Below are positions 1-12,183 of a stretch of 64,000 bases of DNA, piece after piece. The notes under the pieces were generated by a model. The model had not been told where the DNA came from. It did no database searches and saw only the letters and a program-made list of their open reading frames with translations. The translations under genes were made by a program, and so were the position numbers. Source of the DNA: Pseudofabraea citricarpa (Eukaryota; Ascomycota; Leotiomycetes; Helotiales; Dermateaceae); assembly GCA_029641185.1 (NCBI GenBank), contig JAPWGK010000022.1, positions 186,001-250,000 of the forward strand, given 5' to 3'. Each line of letters starts with the position of its first letter. Positions within the stretch are counted from its first letter, which is position 1.

Positions 1-1176
1 GTGTTGTACTTTTCACGTCTGATTTCATCATATTTATCCAAAATATCAAGTTTGGCTTTCCCTTTGAAGATTCCCATCAAGCAATCGAATAATCCACCGA
101 CGTCGACGATACCTCCGCTTAAGCCCATCCCACCACTACCTCAAAATTAGCAAGATATCATGGAGGACACAGGTTTAACTTACAAAGGATTACAGAGATG
201 TGCAGCATCGGCAGCAAGCAAAAATCGACCAACACGGAATTTTGTTGCGCAACGCTGATGCACTTTGTAAGGTCCAATATTGGTAACACGGTACTCTGAA
301 GGGTCTGGACTACCCGGGAGAAGCTCTTTATATCTTTGCGGCTGACGCTTCACATATTCTTCACGTGTCAGTCCGGGTACATCACCGTAAGTAACACGCC
401 AGTGGCCATCGTTGGAAATTCTTGCGGCCATAAACCAATTATCAGGATGAATAATAAAGTTTGAGTCATTCCAGGCAAACTTTGCGAAATCATAGTAGAC
501 CTATAGGCATATTGTCAGAGATAATATACTCAAGATCCAAGAAAATATGTGCTTACATTGGTTGCTATAATCTGCTGGTCCCAAGTTGTGCCCGGAAACT
601 CCCAATCTCCAAACAGAGAACGACGGATCTGGCTATTCGCACCATCACAGCCAACGATGAAATCGGCACTAAATGTAGCTGATCCATTCTTGGTCTCAGC
701 AACAACTGTTGCTTTCTGTTCGTCTTGTTCCAGCGTCACGACTTTATGTCCATACCTAACAGTAGCCGATGGCTGTCGTCCAAGATGCTCGGCAAGGATT
801 TTCCCCAGGTGGTCTAATGGAAGACAGACCATCTTATCGATATATTTATCGCCAAGCGTAGCTGTTTTCAGTTCTGCGAGAACAGTGCCATCTTTTTTTC
901 TCCATGCTACACCATGCGGGACAAAACCTGCTGCTAGAACATCGTCAATGATACCAGCTCGGCGGAGCTCCGCCACTGCTGGAGGAAGGTAGTGGGTTGC
1001 TCTTGGTTGGGGATCCAATTGTTCGGCTGCTTCGAGAACTTGGACTCGGATTCCTTGCTTGGAAAGAAGCAACGCGAGTAGCAACCCCGAAGGGCCAGCA
1101 CCGACGACGATTACCTGATTTTATCAGTTCAAAATACTGTTGATTAATGGCATTTACTCACTGTTTGTGGTGCCAT
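1..1176 (-). CDS. FAD-dependent aromatic hydroxylase (PHBH/phenol-hydroxylase type), 3' part outside window
   Basis: NAD(P)H- and FAD-dependent aromatic ring hydroxylase of the FAD_binding_3 family. The first exon is only five codons (1176-1162). A 47-nt intron (1161-1115) joins it to the Rossmann motif VIVVGAGPSG. A DG motif (VGCDGANS) lies near residue 160 and the second FAD motif reads LLAADAAHLCNP, where A-A-D replaces the usual G-D. Further introns occur near 530-490 and 180-130, and the reading frame continues with GGMGLSGG past the window edge, so the C-terminus (and any thioredoxin-like phenol-hydroxylase domain) is unseen. The upstream spacer carries one CCCCAC element shared with the large catabolic cluster further right, so it may hydroxylate a phenolic intermediate of that route. 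The family is sure; the substrate is unknown. Confidence 0.9.
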
Positions 1177-1430
1177 GATAGAATGCTTGGCAAACTTGAT
1201 TGCTTTCTTAAGAGGATTGGCTTAAATCTGACACAAGATGAGAGAATTCTAAATTTTCATATCTCAAATATATGCACGAGAAGGTCTTCTTGCATTATTA
1301 GAATTTTTGAATGAAGCTTGGCATTCTGTAACTAGATGCGATGAGATTCCCGTACATCTCAAGGTAATGAGGGGTGCGGGGATGTCAGAATAAGCGAGCT
1401 AGTCCCCCTTCCTTCCCCTTTTTTATTGAA

Positions 1431-1436
1431 CCCCAC
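1431..1436. promoter_or_regulatory. CCCCAC element upstream of the FAD hydroxylase
   Basis: One CCCCAC hexamer (GTGGGG on the other strand) 255 nt upstream of the hydroxylase start, in the spacer between that gene and the 3' end of the P450 gene. It is the same hexamer found upstream of the genes in the 22-51 kb cluster. A related GCGGGG lies close by, near 1375. The proposed binding protein is the C2H2 regulator at 28691-31741; CreA is the alternative. Confidence 0.45.
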
Positions 1437-1731
1437 ATATTCTATTCAAGAACTTGAAATGACCTCACAAGTACGTATATACAAAATACAGCTAGCTAAC
1501 TTGAGCTGGTTAAATGTCCAAAGTAACATTCTCTGAAATATTATGTTTGCGATCAGACATGTGCGTTACTCGCTACACAAATCCATTTTCTGATGCCTCA
1601 AGGAGTAGTATTAAATATATCCCCGCACACATTCTAAAATTGAAACTGCGACTTTGATGCGATTTTGTTATTGAGGCCATAAGTTAATTTCAGTGCCTAT
1701 CTGTAGAACACAAACCTCAAAGCTACGCAGC

Positions 1732-3475
1732 CTACTTTTCCAGCACCATACCCATTGTGTTAACCTTAACAGAACCCAAGTGAAATCCTTCAATCTGAGC
1801 CTTCTTCCACTCATCATGAATCACCTTCACTGCAAGTTCATCCCTAGGGATAAAGCGAACTTTATATGGTTTCGGTAGTGTATTGGCCCCTTCTTCATTC
1901 GCATCGTCAGAAAGATCCATCTCCTGTTCGATCCCATTCTCATTCAACGGCGGCCGAATGTCAAAAGCCCATAAAATCTTAGCAAGAACAATGAAGAGAC
2001 TATTCTCAGCAAGATGCATGCCAGGACAGATTCTTCTTCCTGCGCCAAAGCTGAAATGGTCGCGCTCGTATGGATCAGGATGAGCCGTATACGCGCCAGC
2101 CTTCAGTGGATGGTTGAGGTACCGAGCTGGGTCGAACGTATCTGGATTCTCGTAGCGACGAGGATCAAACTGTAGTGCATATTGAGAGATAGATATGATG
2201 GTGCCTTTAGGGATAAATAAATCCTTGTACACTACATCTGCCGTTGTGCAGTGAGGTGTTCCGATGTTGGTTGGTGGTCTCATGCGAAGAATTTCTTTCC
2301 CCATGGCACGGATATACGGCAACGATTGTTCGTCGTCGAAAGTGGGTGTTCTTTCTGAACCAGCTATCGCGAGTAGTTCTTCTCTTGCTCGGTTCTGTAC
2401 CTCCAGAGATGCAGCCAAGAACTTGATGACGCTATTTAGTGCAGAGGAAGTCGTTTCTGATCCAGCTTCTATCATCGCTTCAAAGTCTAGATTAGCTCAA
2501 TTCTGCCATTTCAGTTCTTCGGACACTTACTTCCAGCCACATAAGCTGCCTGTACCTCGCTGATCCCCTGCGCTTGATAGTCCGTCTCAGAAAATTGCTT
2601 GACAAAGCACTCTGGCGCTCGTCCTTCGCTGATCTGTGCTTTCAGCGTATTCCAGTACTTCATCCAGATAGTTGTCTGCCTCTTTTGGTATCTCAACGCT
2701 CTAGCTCTCCACCATTGTAGAGAAACTGGGATAATGTCTGCAAGAGGCGGGATCAGATCGGCGATAAAAGCGCCCGGTGCTGCCGCCTCGGAAAACTCTT
2801 TCATGAGCCCATAGATCTCACGAATATCTTCACTTTGCTGGATGAGGATAATTAGCAAGCTTTATCAAAACTCAAGGGATAACCAACCCATGAAGGGATT
2901 CTTCTTCCATATGTCGAGGTCATCACCACACTAGCTGAATACCTCCGAATATGATTGTAGAAACTAGTTTCATCATCATTGTCCGTGAGAAGATCAAATA
3001 AAAGCTGCTTCGCTTCAAATTCTTGTGATGGCAGAAAAGTATTAGACATCTTTGGTGTGAGCAATTTGTGGACCACCGCGCGCAATTTTCTCCACTCAGC
3101 TGTATAACCCATCAGGAGGAAACGCATGCCACCAGATACCAGATCTGAGACGACAGGGCTGCGAGGTCTTCCTGACGTGATAGCCGATTGTTTATCGAAG
3201 ATCTCTTTTATTGCTTCGGGAGTATTAACGAAAACCCAATTTTCCCATCCTAGTCTTATCTTGAACATCTCTCCATATTCGAGAGCCCATTCTCGGAAAA
3301 GCCTTTGTGGTTGGGCACCTAACGAGAGTGTATTTCCAACAATTGGGAGACCTTTAGGACCTGGAACCTGTCGCAAATTTTTGGGGGTCTTAATGGTAGA
3401 ATTGAAAGTAAATGAAAATATCGCCAGGGCTAAGATTGCTCCAATGACAAGCAGAAGACTGGTATAGCTAGACAT
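1732..3475 (-). CDS. Cytochrome P450 monooxygenase
   Basis: Membrane-anchored microsomal P450 of the fungal E-class group I type. Residues 4-25 form an N-terminal hydrophobic anchor, followed by the proline hinge VPGPKGLPIVGN. There are three exons: the first ends ...RIPSW near 2888, the second starts QSEDIREI and ends ...YVAG near 2530, and the third restores NFEAMIEAGSETTSS, the I-helix oxygen-binding motif. The ExxR motif (KEILR) and the heme loop FSFGAGRRICPG with its cysteine ligand are intact, so the enzyme should be active. Its promoter has a CCCCAC element at 3673, which links it to the catabolic cluster; it may hydroxylate or O-demethylate an aromatic substrate. I cannot assign a CYP family with confidence. 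Confidence 0.95.
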
Positions 3476-3672
3476 GGTGGCAAAGCAAATTACACCTCAA
3501 CTTCAAAGTTCATGAATCTAGAATTAGAAACTTCAATTCTAGTACTTGATTGCCCTCGCTATATATTTAGGCGTGGAACCAATGAATATCTTCTGGAGTT
3601 ATTTCTGATTTTGGGTAGCAAATGATGTGGAGTAACAAGAATGCGGGGAATATACGACCTGCTCGCTGAATC

Positions 3673-3678
3673 CCCCAC
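3673..3678. promoter_or_regulatory. CCCCAC element in the P450 promoter
   Basis: CCCCAC within a five-C run 198 nt upstream of the P450 start codon, in the same distance range as the sites before the core cluster genes. A GCGGGG variant is about 30 nt away, near 3643. Confidence 0.5.
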
Positions 3679-5128
3679 CAAGAAACAGGGCCTGCAGGCA
3701 TGTTCTCATCAAGGGCAAAACGCAAATTGTATTATGTGGTAGGTTTCACAGCTACAACAGCTATTCCCTTTTCAAATACCTTCTCTAATAAACAATGTTC
3801 CAATCAACCAATCATTTTGTTGCCAATATTGTGTACCGCTGTTGCTCCTGTTGCTCCCTAATAACCTCTCACGGGGCCGGATATTTATACTCCCGAAGAT
3901 TTTCTAGTGTTATTTTTGTGTCGCTAATCTCAATCTTGTTGTAAATAGTAGATACTCTCTATAAAAATTGTAGAGCACAGAGCAACTAAAGTGAAGGTGT
4001 AGTATTGCGTCCAAGGATGACAGAAATAGAGAGGGAAATCGACAGAAACATGGTCTATCACGCTGGTTGCATGCTGACTCGTTCCGTCTACATATAGAAT
4101 ATGGGAGATGAACTATATAGAAAGATATATATCCTTCTTTATATAAGTGCAGAGAAAGGAATTCTTTTGCAAAGATTTGCTCCCGAAAACCTGACTATAA
4201 ACTTCGGATATCTTTTGAAACTTTGTACTCTGCTTTGAGAATTCGGAGTTAAGCTCAAATATATGGTGTAATACTACAACCATGGCCTTACTTTGGCCAA
4301 ATGTAGATTTTTCCTGAGCAGAGTTAGATGATACTAAGCCCAGAAATGCAGATCTAATACGATAAGCTCCAAACATAAACCTGAGGCATGAGAGTCTTCA
4401 TGGGAGAGGCTTAATTACTTGATAATCACAATGTGTGACATGAACATTTGATGCATCTTAAATAATTCTCAATCTGGTAGATCAATGGGCTGCTTGTTCT
4501 GACAAATATTACACTGGTGATTATTAAGCTATCTTTTCTGTTTTGTTAAGTTCAGTCCACTTTAAAATCAGATCTTTTAGATGGCTCCCGTGTCTTTTAG
4601 AAATACCTGAGTAAAACTCGCTTGGCAATAGTAAAAAAGACAACGCATAGTCTGGGTCTAAGAAGTATGAAAGAGCTCGAGTTGCTTTGAATCTTGATAT
4701 TTTGCTGTTATCCTGCGCAAAAGGGAGTTCGATGGTTCTTGGCCCAAACTTTGACCACGGATCGACGCTTTTATAAACTTGAGTAATGTTTGTGCCTACT
4801 TACAGCCTTGTTTCATAACAGCAGCCACTGGGAAGTAATATCTTCTGATACTTTCAGGATTGTAAGTACTTTTCAATACCCAGGTACCATATAACAGGCA
4901 TCATTTACCTTTTATGGGTTTTTACTTCTACAATTGGTTCACTCATATTGGTCGCGGAGAAACACAGTCTCAGGCTGCCTAGCTGGGCAGGATTCAAAGA
5001 TTCTCTTATGAAGGAGCTTTAGGAACTTTAATAGTCTCTAAGATAAGCAAAAGCGCTGTATTTGATGTGATATTCCATATTGAAACTTGAAAGACCACCT
5101 AGGTATAGTATGCTCTATATCCTCATCT
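3679..5128. other. AT-rich spacer without recognised genes
   Basis: About 1.4 kb of AT-rich DNA between the P450 promoter and the small gene at 5129. The longest open stretch (4113-4376, minus) has no family resemblance and no splice partners that I can see. I find no RNA gene or obvious mobile-element coding remnant here. Confidence 0.5.
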
Positions 5129-5477
5129 TTATGTTGACTTCACATTCTCTAGTGCCTTTTCCAAATCAGCACCGAAGACTTCCCAGCCGCATTTATCCCA
5201 GGTAGCACCACAATCAACATAAACATGCATCCAACTTCCAACACCAATTAGCATTTCATCCTGAGCAGCTTTCAAAATAGGATTTTCCTTCGGTTGTGGT
5301 CGTTGTGGTCGTTTGCTCGCTCCGGTGGTTGTTCTAGAGACATCATGACTTTGTGGTAAGTCTTTGCGAGCAATTTGTCTTCTAAAGAGTTAAATTTCAA
5401 ATTGGCATGTATAATCTGAGAATTAATTACCTCTGAGAACCGGAAGTCTCGTTGCGTGGGGTCGAGTTTCTTGCCAT
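5129..5477 (-). CDS. Small spliced hypothetical protein (about 100 aa)
   Basis: Not recognised. Exon 1 (5477-5431) encodes MARNSTPRNETSGSQ. A 49-nt intron (5430-5382, GTAATT...TTTAG) joins it to exon 2 (5381-5129). The first half is basic and rich in S, T, R and Q, and looks disordered. The second half is compact and hydrophobic, with the string WMHVYVDCG, two cysteines and a WDKCGWEVFG stretch, ending ...ENVKST. A reading frame kept open across a well-formed intron, with a folded-looking C-terminal part, argues for a real small gene in an otherwise empty tract. It could also be the last exons of a longer gene or a relic. Confidence 0.5.
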
Positions 5478-5620
5478 TTCAAGTGGAATATTTTGCTGTG
5501 GATTTGAGTAGAAGATTACGACTTTTAGAAAGTTTGGAAGGAGTAATGAATTTGGAGGAAGTGGCTTTAGGAGTGAGGACGCAGATAACTTATAAATGAT
5601 GTACCTTAGTTGCTAAGTTT

Positions 5621-5656
5621 TCTAGTCTTTCTAGTCTTTCTAGTCTTTCTAGTCTG
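5621..5656. repeat. Short tandem repeat, 9-bp unit ctagtcttt
   Basis: Three perfect copies of ctagtcttt plus a fourth partial copy ending in ctagtctg, about 145 nt upstream of the small gene at 5129-5477. A simple minisatellite with no sign of function. Confidence 0.85.
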
Positions 5657-7348
5657 TCACTTGACCAATATAGTTAGCGCCTACTAAAAGATTCACTACC
5701 GCTTTAAATGATGCTGGAGAGGTAGCCTTCTGCAACGTGAAATATTTCATTTTTCCTAATATTAAATTCGTGACTATCTATAATTTTCGCAAACTTTTAT
5801 AATTGGTCTTTATCTTCTTTTTTCTTTATTTTCTTTTGCCAAGAGCAGTTGTCCTAGATTATCCAACAATCCTATTTCCATAGACCTACTATTCTATTTG
5901 CCTTCAGGTGATCTGAAACCCTAAGTCTTTTTCCTAATGATAAATAAATATAATTTAGGTGCAGCGAGCTAGATTAGCTCAGACAGGAATTCTTGGTGTA
6001 TAGTGAACAGTCCGCTAAAACCAAAAGTGATTAAACACTTTTTAGGAAAACAGGAATTAATACGTAATTCTGTTTTTGACGAAAATCTTTCGAAGTCATA
6101 TGCTTGAAGAAAAAACATGTTGCAAACAATTTCTATTATTTTTATCCAGATGATATCTTCGCAACATGGTTCAAAAGAATCTTCTAGACATCAAATTGAA
6201 CTAGGGATTTTGCTTTTCGAGGCGGAACCAAAATATGTGGTTTATACGTCATTGTTCTACATTTTACTTGACTTCTAGATATTTAGCGCTATATTTTTAG
6301 CGTACCAAACACGTGTGGGACTTATGAATATACTACTATGATTAGGAAAACCGGCTGATCACTCTGTCAGGATGTCGCTTATTAATAGGAGGTGTCTAGC
6401 TATATAATTAGTAGTACAGTTAAAATCCCTGCCTCGGCAGAGTTCGATAATATGTACCTGTTTGTTACTTTAACGCCCAACACCTTGTCGAATTTGAGGC
6501 TCTCTTGATTGATTAATCTAGACAAATGAAAATCAGTTGCAGCTAAAACTCAGATGGTCTTTTACTTTCTTTTTGCTTATAATATACGAAATCGTGAAAT
6601 TGATATACTGACGCCAATAGAATTTCGTCGCCTAAGGCGTTACTGTGCGTGTCGCTTTAATTGAGATTCATAATGCGAACCCTTTGTAACAGAGTTTGGT
6701 CACGAGCCTTATCCTCAGTTCCTCATTTGCTGCACAACATGATTAAAGATTGATCCAGTCAAGTAGAATACGATAATAGGAACTGCGTGTCTGAGCTGGC
6801 TTTTCCAAGAATGGGTGATATAATTGGACAGAATCAGTGGCTCTATCATTCGCTGCCTCGCGTCTCACCAATATCACAACGCCTGCAGCTTGATAGATGT
6901 TGCTGGCATGTGCTTACCGGTTAAAACCAGAAACCTCAGCCTATTGGAGGGATATTTACCCGCTTCTGTCACTTTTTAGGAATTTTATGCGGCTCTTATG
7001 CACAGCACAAGCTTTTTGAGTCTCGGTGGTGGCCATGCATGGTTTTTAGGAAAACCGTGTAGCATTTCAGCTTGTCGCAGTATTCTGCTAGAGAACTACA
7101 GCCCCAGTATATATCAACAACAATTTCTTCCTCTGAACTTCAGTCTTCTGGACATCAGACGTGAAATCCTCGCTAGGTATTTCTTCCAATATTGTCTCAA
7201 CCAACGTTCTTTGGCGTTCCGATTTCTAGAAAACTTCTTTCATTTCTATATTTGAACAAGGCTACTGAGTCACCGCTGTCGGTCCTGACCTTGGCGGTTG
7301 GTTACATCTACCACGTGACTGATTTGACCCAAAGTCGAATGATTCGAC
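5657..7348. other. AT-rich spacer and upstream region of the ankyrin gene
   Basis: About 1.7 kb with many in-frame stops on both strands and high A+T. Open frames at 6998-7383 have no family resemblance and sit in the probable 5' leader of the ankyrin gene. A CACGTGAC box (bZIP/bHLH-like) lies at about 7312, some 35 nt upstream of its ATG. Nothing else is recognised. Confidence 0.4.
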
Positions 7349-10300
7349 ATGGAGAATATTCATCCAAGCTGTTGCTCCTCTGATGGTACAGGAGATTACG
7401 GCATACCGGGTCTGAAACAGCTGGACAGTGATTCTGAAAAAGATGGAACGATCTTGCCAGAAATCACAGACTTCGATTTTCTATTTGAAGAACAACCAGA
7501 CGAAAGCTCGACCTTGGGGGGATATGCAGCGAATTGTCCTTACAGAGTATATGCTGAGAGTTTTAACGAACTCTCGGCTATGCGTAATAGGTTTCGTTTG
7601 ATTGAGACATTTTCTGAGTATGAAACTCCCATCAGAAAAGTATAAATTATTGGGTTAATGATATATAGTGGGATGGTATACATTGGCGACTCGTTTGGAT
7701 CGCACTCATACATCGACGCCAATGAGGAGAGAGCATGTTCGCAATCCTGTTTCTGCCGCCAACACGATGAGCTGCCCAATGCTTTCGCTTTCGTAGTAGA
7801 AAAGTCTTCCACTCGCCTAGATGTCACAATCTACAGCGCTGCTTTGTACTCAGAGGTTGTTCGGATCATTGGACTAGAGAACCTGCAAGAACAGAGCGGA
7901 AAGCGGTCTAGCTGTATCAATGGATTCACCTTGCTTGGGTTTTATAGAGATCTTCAAGCCAGCTTAAACATACTCCAGAACAGGCTTATCACCGACATGA
8001 ATGCCACTTCTTCATTTTCAGACATGGTACTTCTTGTAGATGGACTCTTAATGGAGGGCGATATCTTCAAAAGTTTTGGGTTTGAAAATCTTTACGAAGA
8101 CGGTTATCTATCATTTGAACATTGGAAATCCTTCCAGCAAGACCAATTTCGGAAAGACATATCAGCCCTGGACGAGGGGTATTGTGCTATCGACTATGCA
8201 GAGGAACGAGTGGGTGCCACGGAGAGTCGAATCCCCACAGAATTGTTGGACCTACAGCTTGCAGAAATCGAGCTCACGGATGTTGATAGTGGGGAAGGTT
8301 CTATATTATTTGGACGACAAAATTGTTCCAGGGGTATTGAAACATTTGGAATGCTGGATGATCCACGAATTTCAACTCAGCAGGATCTTGCAAGTGACCA
8401 AACCCATATAGAACCAGGATCTTTCAAATCCGAAGGGATAAATCCTGTCGATTTACAAAATCAAGTTCCCTCTTACGTCTTTGCCGACTATTTAGATGGC
8501 CCATTGAGGGCATTTTCGTTCAGCCTATCAGCCTTACCCAGACCCTTGCGATCCACCCGGAAACACAGGCTAGATTTAGAACAGAGGCTAGATTCAGCAC
8601 TACTAATAGAAGCAAAAGCTGGTAATGATGAAGCTGTCATATCGCTTCTCAACCAAGGAGCAGGAAGAAATCAATACAACCCCTCATTCCTTACGCGGTA
8701 TCATAGTTACGAAATTCTACCTATGGCGCTATCTTTCGCGGCGGCTAACGGACATGAAAATACCGTGCGGCTACTCTTGACTCGAGGGGCCCATGCCAGT
8801 GATAGGGAGTTACTCGAAGCTTCTAAGGCTGGGCATATAAATGTGGTGCGTTTGCTTCTTCCCAGATTATCCCCATGGGATGTAGATGCAGCCTTGATCA
8901 GCGCCGCTAGTGCCGGCTATAAAATGACTGTGCGGGCAATTCTAGACCGTGAAGACTATCTGGCCAATGCTGCTATCGTCATGGCTTTGGATTCGGCTTT
9001 GAAGTTCGGGCACGAAGGTGTGATGGAGGCAATTCTAGACCGCGGAGTTACAGAAACTGGCAAACTCTTAGTACAGGCTGCAAAGGACGGGAACGAGGCA
9101 GTGGTTACGCTTCTTTTGGACAGAGAGAGTTCAGCTGGTAGGATTGGCAAACTAGATTCATCCAATTGGGAATGGCATAGGTATAAGATGATATCTGTCA
9201 TTGAAGCCGGAAAATCAGGGCAGAAGGAAATCGTCCGATTACTTTTGCAAAGAGGTGCAGCTGGAAACGATTTGGAATCCCTGATGCCGCCATTAGCCGA
9301 AAGAGATCGAACTTTTCTCCGACTACATGAGCAGTTTGCCAAAGAACACATATTGATGTCAGAAACACTTCAAAACTCTTCGGCCGAGTTTGGGGAGCTG
9401 GATATGTTTATCCACAACCGTCGAGAAACGTGGCAAGCTGGGATCCGAACCATGAGAAGGTTGTGTAATGGGAAACCACCTCGAGATCTCTTTAACGCTG
9501 CCGCTTTTCTCTGCATCTCGAAAGCCATGTCGGAAACTCTGGATTTGATAGACGGCACTGATCATGTGCATCAGTTTTTGGAAGACCTCGACAGATGGCA
9601 GATCCTCTTTATCTCAGAACCCAAAACACTTGAAGCTTATCGAGAGCTTGTACGCTCCACGTGGGGCATTACCTTGTCACAGAATACTCCCCGATTCTGG
9701 AAGGTCTCGGACTTTTCGACACTCTCCCACTTCCAAGCCTTATTATCCACGTTGATTCGCCAGACAAGTGTCGGCGTGGCTTGGAAAGACTCTTTTCGTG
9801 ACCAAAGTCTGGAAAGCAGCCAGCAGAGTTTTCGCCTCAGGAACAAGAAGTCTACAACATTCGCAGAGCAGCAGCTTGAAATTCTGCATCCTGATTCCTC
9901 GGGTGGAAGTAACGAACAGTCGCCAGAAATGATTGAACCAGGGCCCCCAAATATACCAACTATTACCAAGGACAACTGTCTGAAGGAAAAGATCGATAAA
10001 GATAAATCGGTCGCTCACTTAGACACGAACTTTGTGTTTCTAATGGCTGGAACAATATTTGCAATTGTGATCATATTCTTGCAATGTATGTCTCTACCTA
10101 ATCTTCATTCACAAGCCTCTCGCTAACGAATACATCCGCAAAACAGGGATACGAAATATATCTGCTAACCTCGATTTTCACCCTCTGACAGGCGATTTTT
10201 CTAGTAGCCCAAGCATTCGTGACCTTCAAGCGAGATGTCTGGTTTTGGCAACATACTTGAATTTGAAGCCACATTTTGCTTTTCCATCGCCATTTACGAT

Positions 10301-10722
10301 AGCACTATGTGCCGAAACGACCGGCCTATCTTTCAACAGTGATTCCTCCTTCTCCCAGCAAACGTCATCTGATACAACGACATCCAATTCCAGTCCTGAT
10401 GCAGAAGTTTCTTCAACAGGAACCTCAGTGGCCGAAATTCCAACCCCATCTGCAACACAGATATTGCATAAGCTCAAGTAATAACGACCAATTTCAAACT
10501 CGCAGACAACTCGTACTAACCATTTGTGCCAGGCGTCAATGTCCCATTTGCAAGAAGAAAGTCCTAGCATCCAATCTAAAGCGGCACATGAAAGATCACA
10601 GCGGGGAGAACAAGGTGCCGTGCCGTTTCTGTGGCAAGATACTTGGGAGAAAGGAGTATGCGCAGAGACACGAGAAGAAGTGCAATGGTAAAATGATGAG
10701 GCGACTTGGAGTAGAGAATTGA
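7349..10722 (+). CDS. Ankyrin-repeat protein with hydrophobic segment and probable C-terminal C2H2 zinc-finger exon
   Basis: Proposed four-exon gene of 1068 codons: 7349-7617, 7669-10085, 10147-10477, 10533-10722. Introns of 51, 61 and 55 nt have GT/AG ends and branch signals, the last a perfect TACTAAC, and the frame stays open across all of them. The N-terminal 270 residues are unrecognised. Residues of about 385-650 carry six or so ankyrin-like units (for example GHENTVRLLL, GHINVVRLLL, GNEAVVTLLL, GQKEIVRLLL). A hydrophobic helix (FVFLMAGTIFAIVIIF) follows near residue 880. The last exons give an S/T-rich linker and two C2H2-like fingers (CPICKKK...H, CRFCGKI...HEKKC). Without splicing at 10086 the protein ends at 10126 just after the helix. 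A membrane helix before zinc fingers is odd, so two genes remain possible, but exon 3 has no in-frame ATG of its own. Confidence 0.65.
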
Positions 10723-12183
10723 GAAAGGTGATATGAGACGACTTTGTGACCTTTTCTTCTTTTCAAAATAGCTGGCTTCAAGGTTAGCTAACTTGGGGTT
10801 TTTCTTTTGTTCTCTGGGGTGCTCGCTTAACGTCGTTTCCTCAACCCTTCGCCCCGTGTATTACTGCAAAGATGCTTATGTCAGATTTCTTTCTATTTAT
10901 TTATACACATAGTCAGTATGCCTTTTATTTAGAGGAATCAATTGGTTCCTTGTCCTCGTGACTCTACGTATCAATTTACTTGCAGGAATTATATTCAGTA
11001 ATCATTTTTCTTTCGATAGCTTCGTGTTCGTTTGCATTCCCTCGCTCCGTATTCCTATCTTAATTAATCTGTTAATTAATTCCTTACTTAGAATCCAGCT
11101 AATTTGCTATTTTCTTAGTTTCCTGTATCTGAATTCCTCGATCCTAATATAATTCCAGTTCCTTTACTTTGATGTATGTCTTATCCTCAAATAGTTCCTC
11201 TAATAGTTCCTTTAATTCTTCTAATCATTCCTCGTGTTCTTAAATATAAAGATCTTTTAGTTATGTAAGCACGTGCTCGGCTACCGATTATATGAAGGCC
11301 TCCCTCTTATAATCATTCTCATTGTTCCCTATATTTGCCTACCACTAGTATACCATTGCCGGGTATTGCCCACCAGCGTGCCACCACTATTCTACCATTA
11401 TTCCACCACGAGGTTAACGTTATATCTATCAAAGAAAAACTAATTATCATCAAAAGATATATTAGAGAGATAGAGAAAAAGAAGAACGAAGCCATCTAAT
11501 TAGAAGAACATACACGTGGGTATACAATCGGTGACTCCTTATACCAAAGCCTCCCTCTTATACTTTATGTTTTCTTCCTTAGATAAATCGAAGAAGCATT
11601 TACTATTATACCTACCTATTAATTCGCAGATTATAGTCAACCGCTACTGATACCCAAGCTTATACTTCTCAATCCTAATACAAGCCTGGTTAAGAGAGGT
11701 TTCAAGTTCCTAGTACTACAGAGCCTAGTGTAGTTCCAGCTCCCCTCGTTCCGATAAAAAGGAGTCTTGCTTTCGTTTAACAGGACTCTATTCATAAATG
11801 AAAATCAAGGCAAGGAAAGAAGATAGCGTAAGAAGAACTTCGAAGTCATAGGAATCATCTGGCGGAGAAAACTTCCAAGTCGGCAAGAACTCAACGTAGA
11901 ACTACCTAATGGAACAGTAGCGAGACATCAAGTTGTGAACTCGGGCGAAACATATATCTACACTAACATCAAAAACACAGGATTCAAACAAGCTCAGTAG
12001 GTCAAGATTAAAATTATACATTGAAGTGAAAAGGCAGTCAGGACGACCTATAAGTATATATAAAGCACAAGTCAAAAGGCGAAGTAAAAAAAAAAAAACT
12101 CCTCCCTACGGGGTATCGAAAGCGAAAACAAACAAAACAAAAGAAAATAAAACCGCGTCCTCTCATCATACACACATCACAAA
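10723..12183. other. AT-rich spacer, possibly a decayed mobile element
   Basis: About 1.45 kb of TpA-rich sequence with stops in all frames, few CpGs and short internal repeats. The texture resembles a transposable element eroded by repeat-induced point mutation, but I see no transposase, integrase or reverse-transcriptase fragment and no clear terminal repeats. I find no RNA gene. Confidence 0.35.
11266..11560. repeat. Imperfect direct repeat (about 40-50 nt, twice)
   Basis: Two related stretches start near 11270 and 11513. Each has an ACGTG core, an ATCGG/CCGAT-type segment, and ends in the shared string GCCTCCCTCTTATA. They could be degenerate LTR-like or subterminal repeats of a dead element; the evidence is limited to this similarity. 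Confidence 0.3.

Noticed and set aside
4113..4376. 87-codon minus-strand frame in the spacer right of the P450 gene
   Set aside because: Low complexity and AT-rich, no splice-supported extension, no family match.
5456..5461. GTGGGG at the start of the small gene
   Set aside because: Lies inside its first exon, 16 nt after the start codon, not in a promoter position; not counted as a cluster site.
6998..7383. Open frames just upstream of the ankyrin gene
   Set aside because: Short, no recognisable domain, and better explained as 5' leader or promoter.
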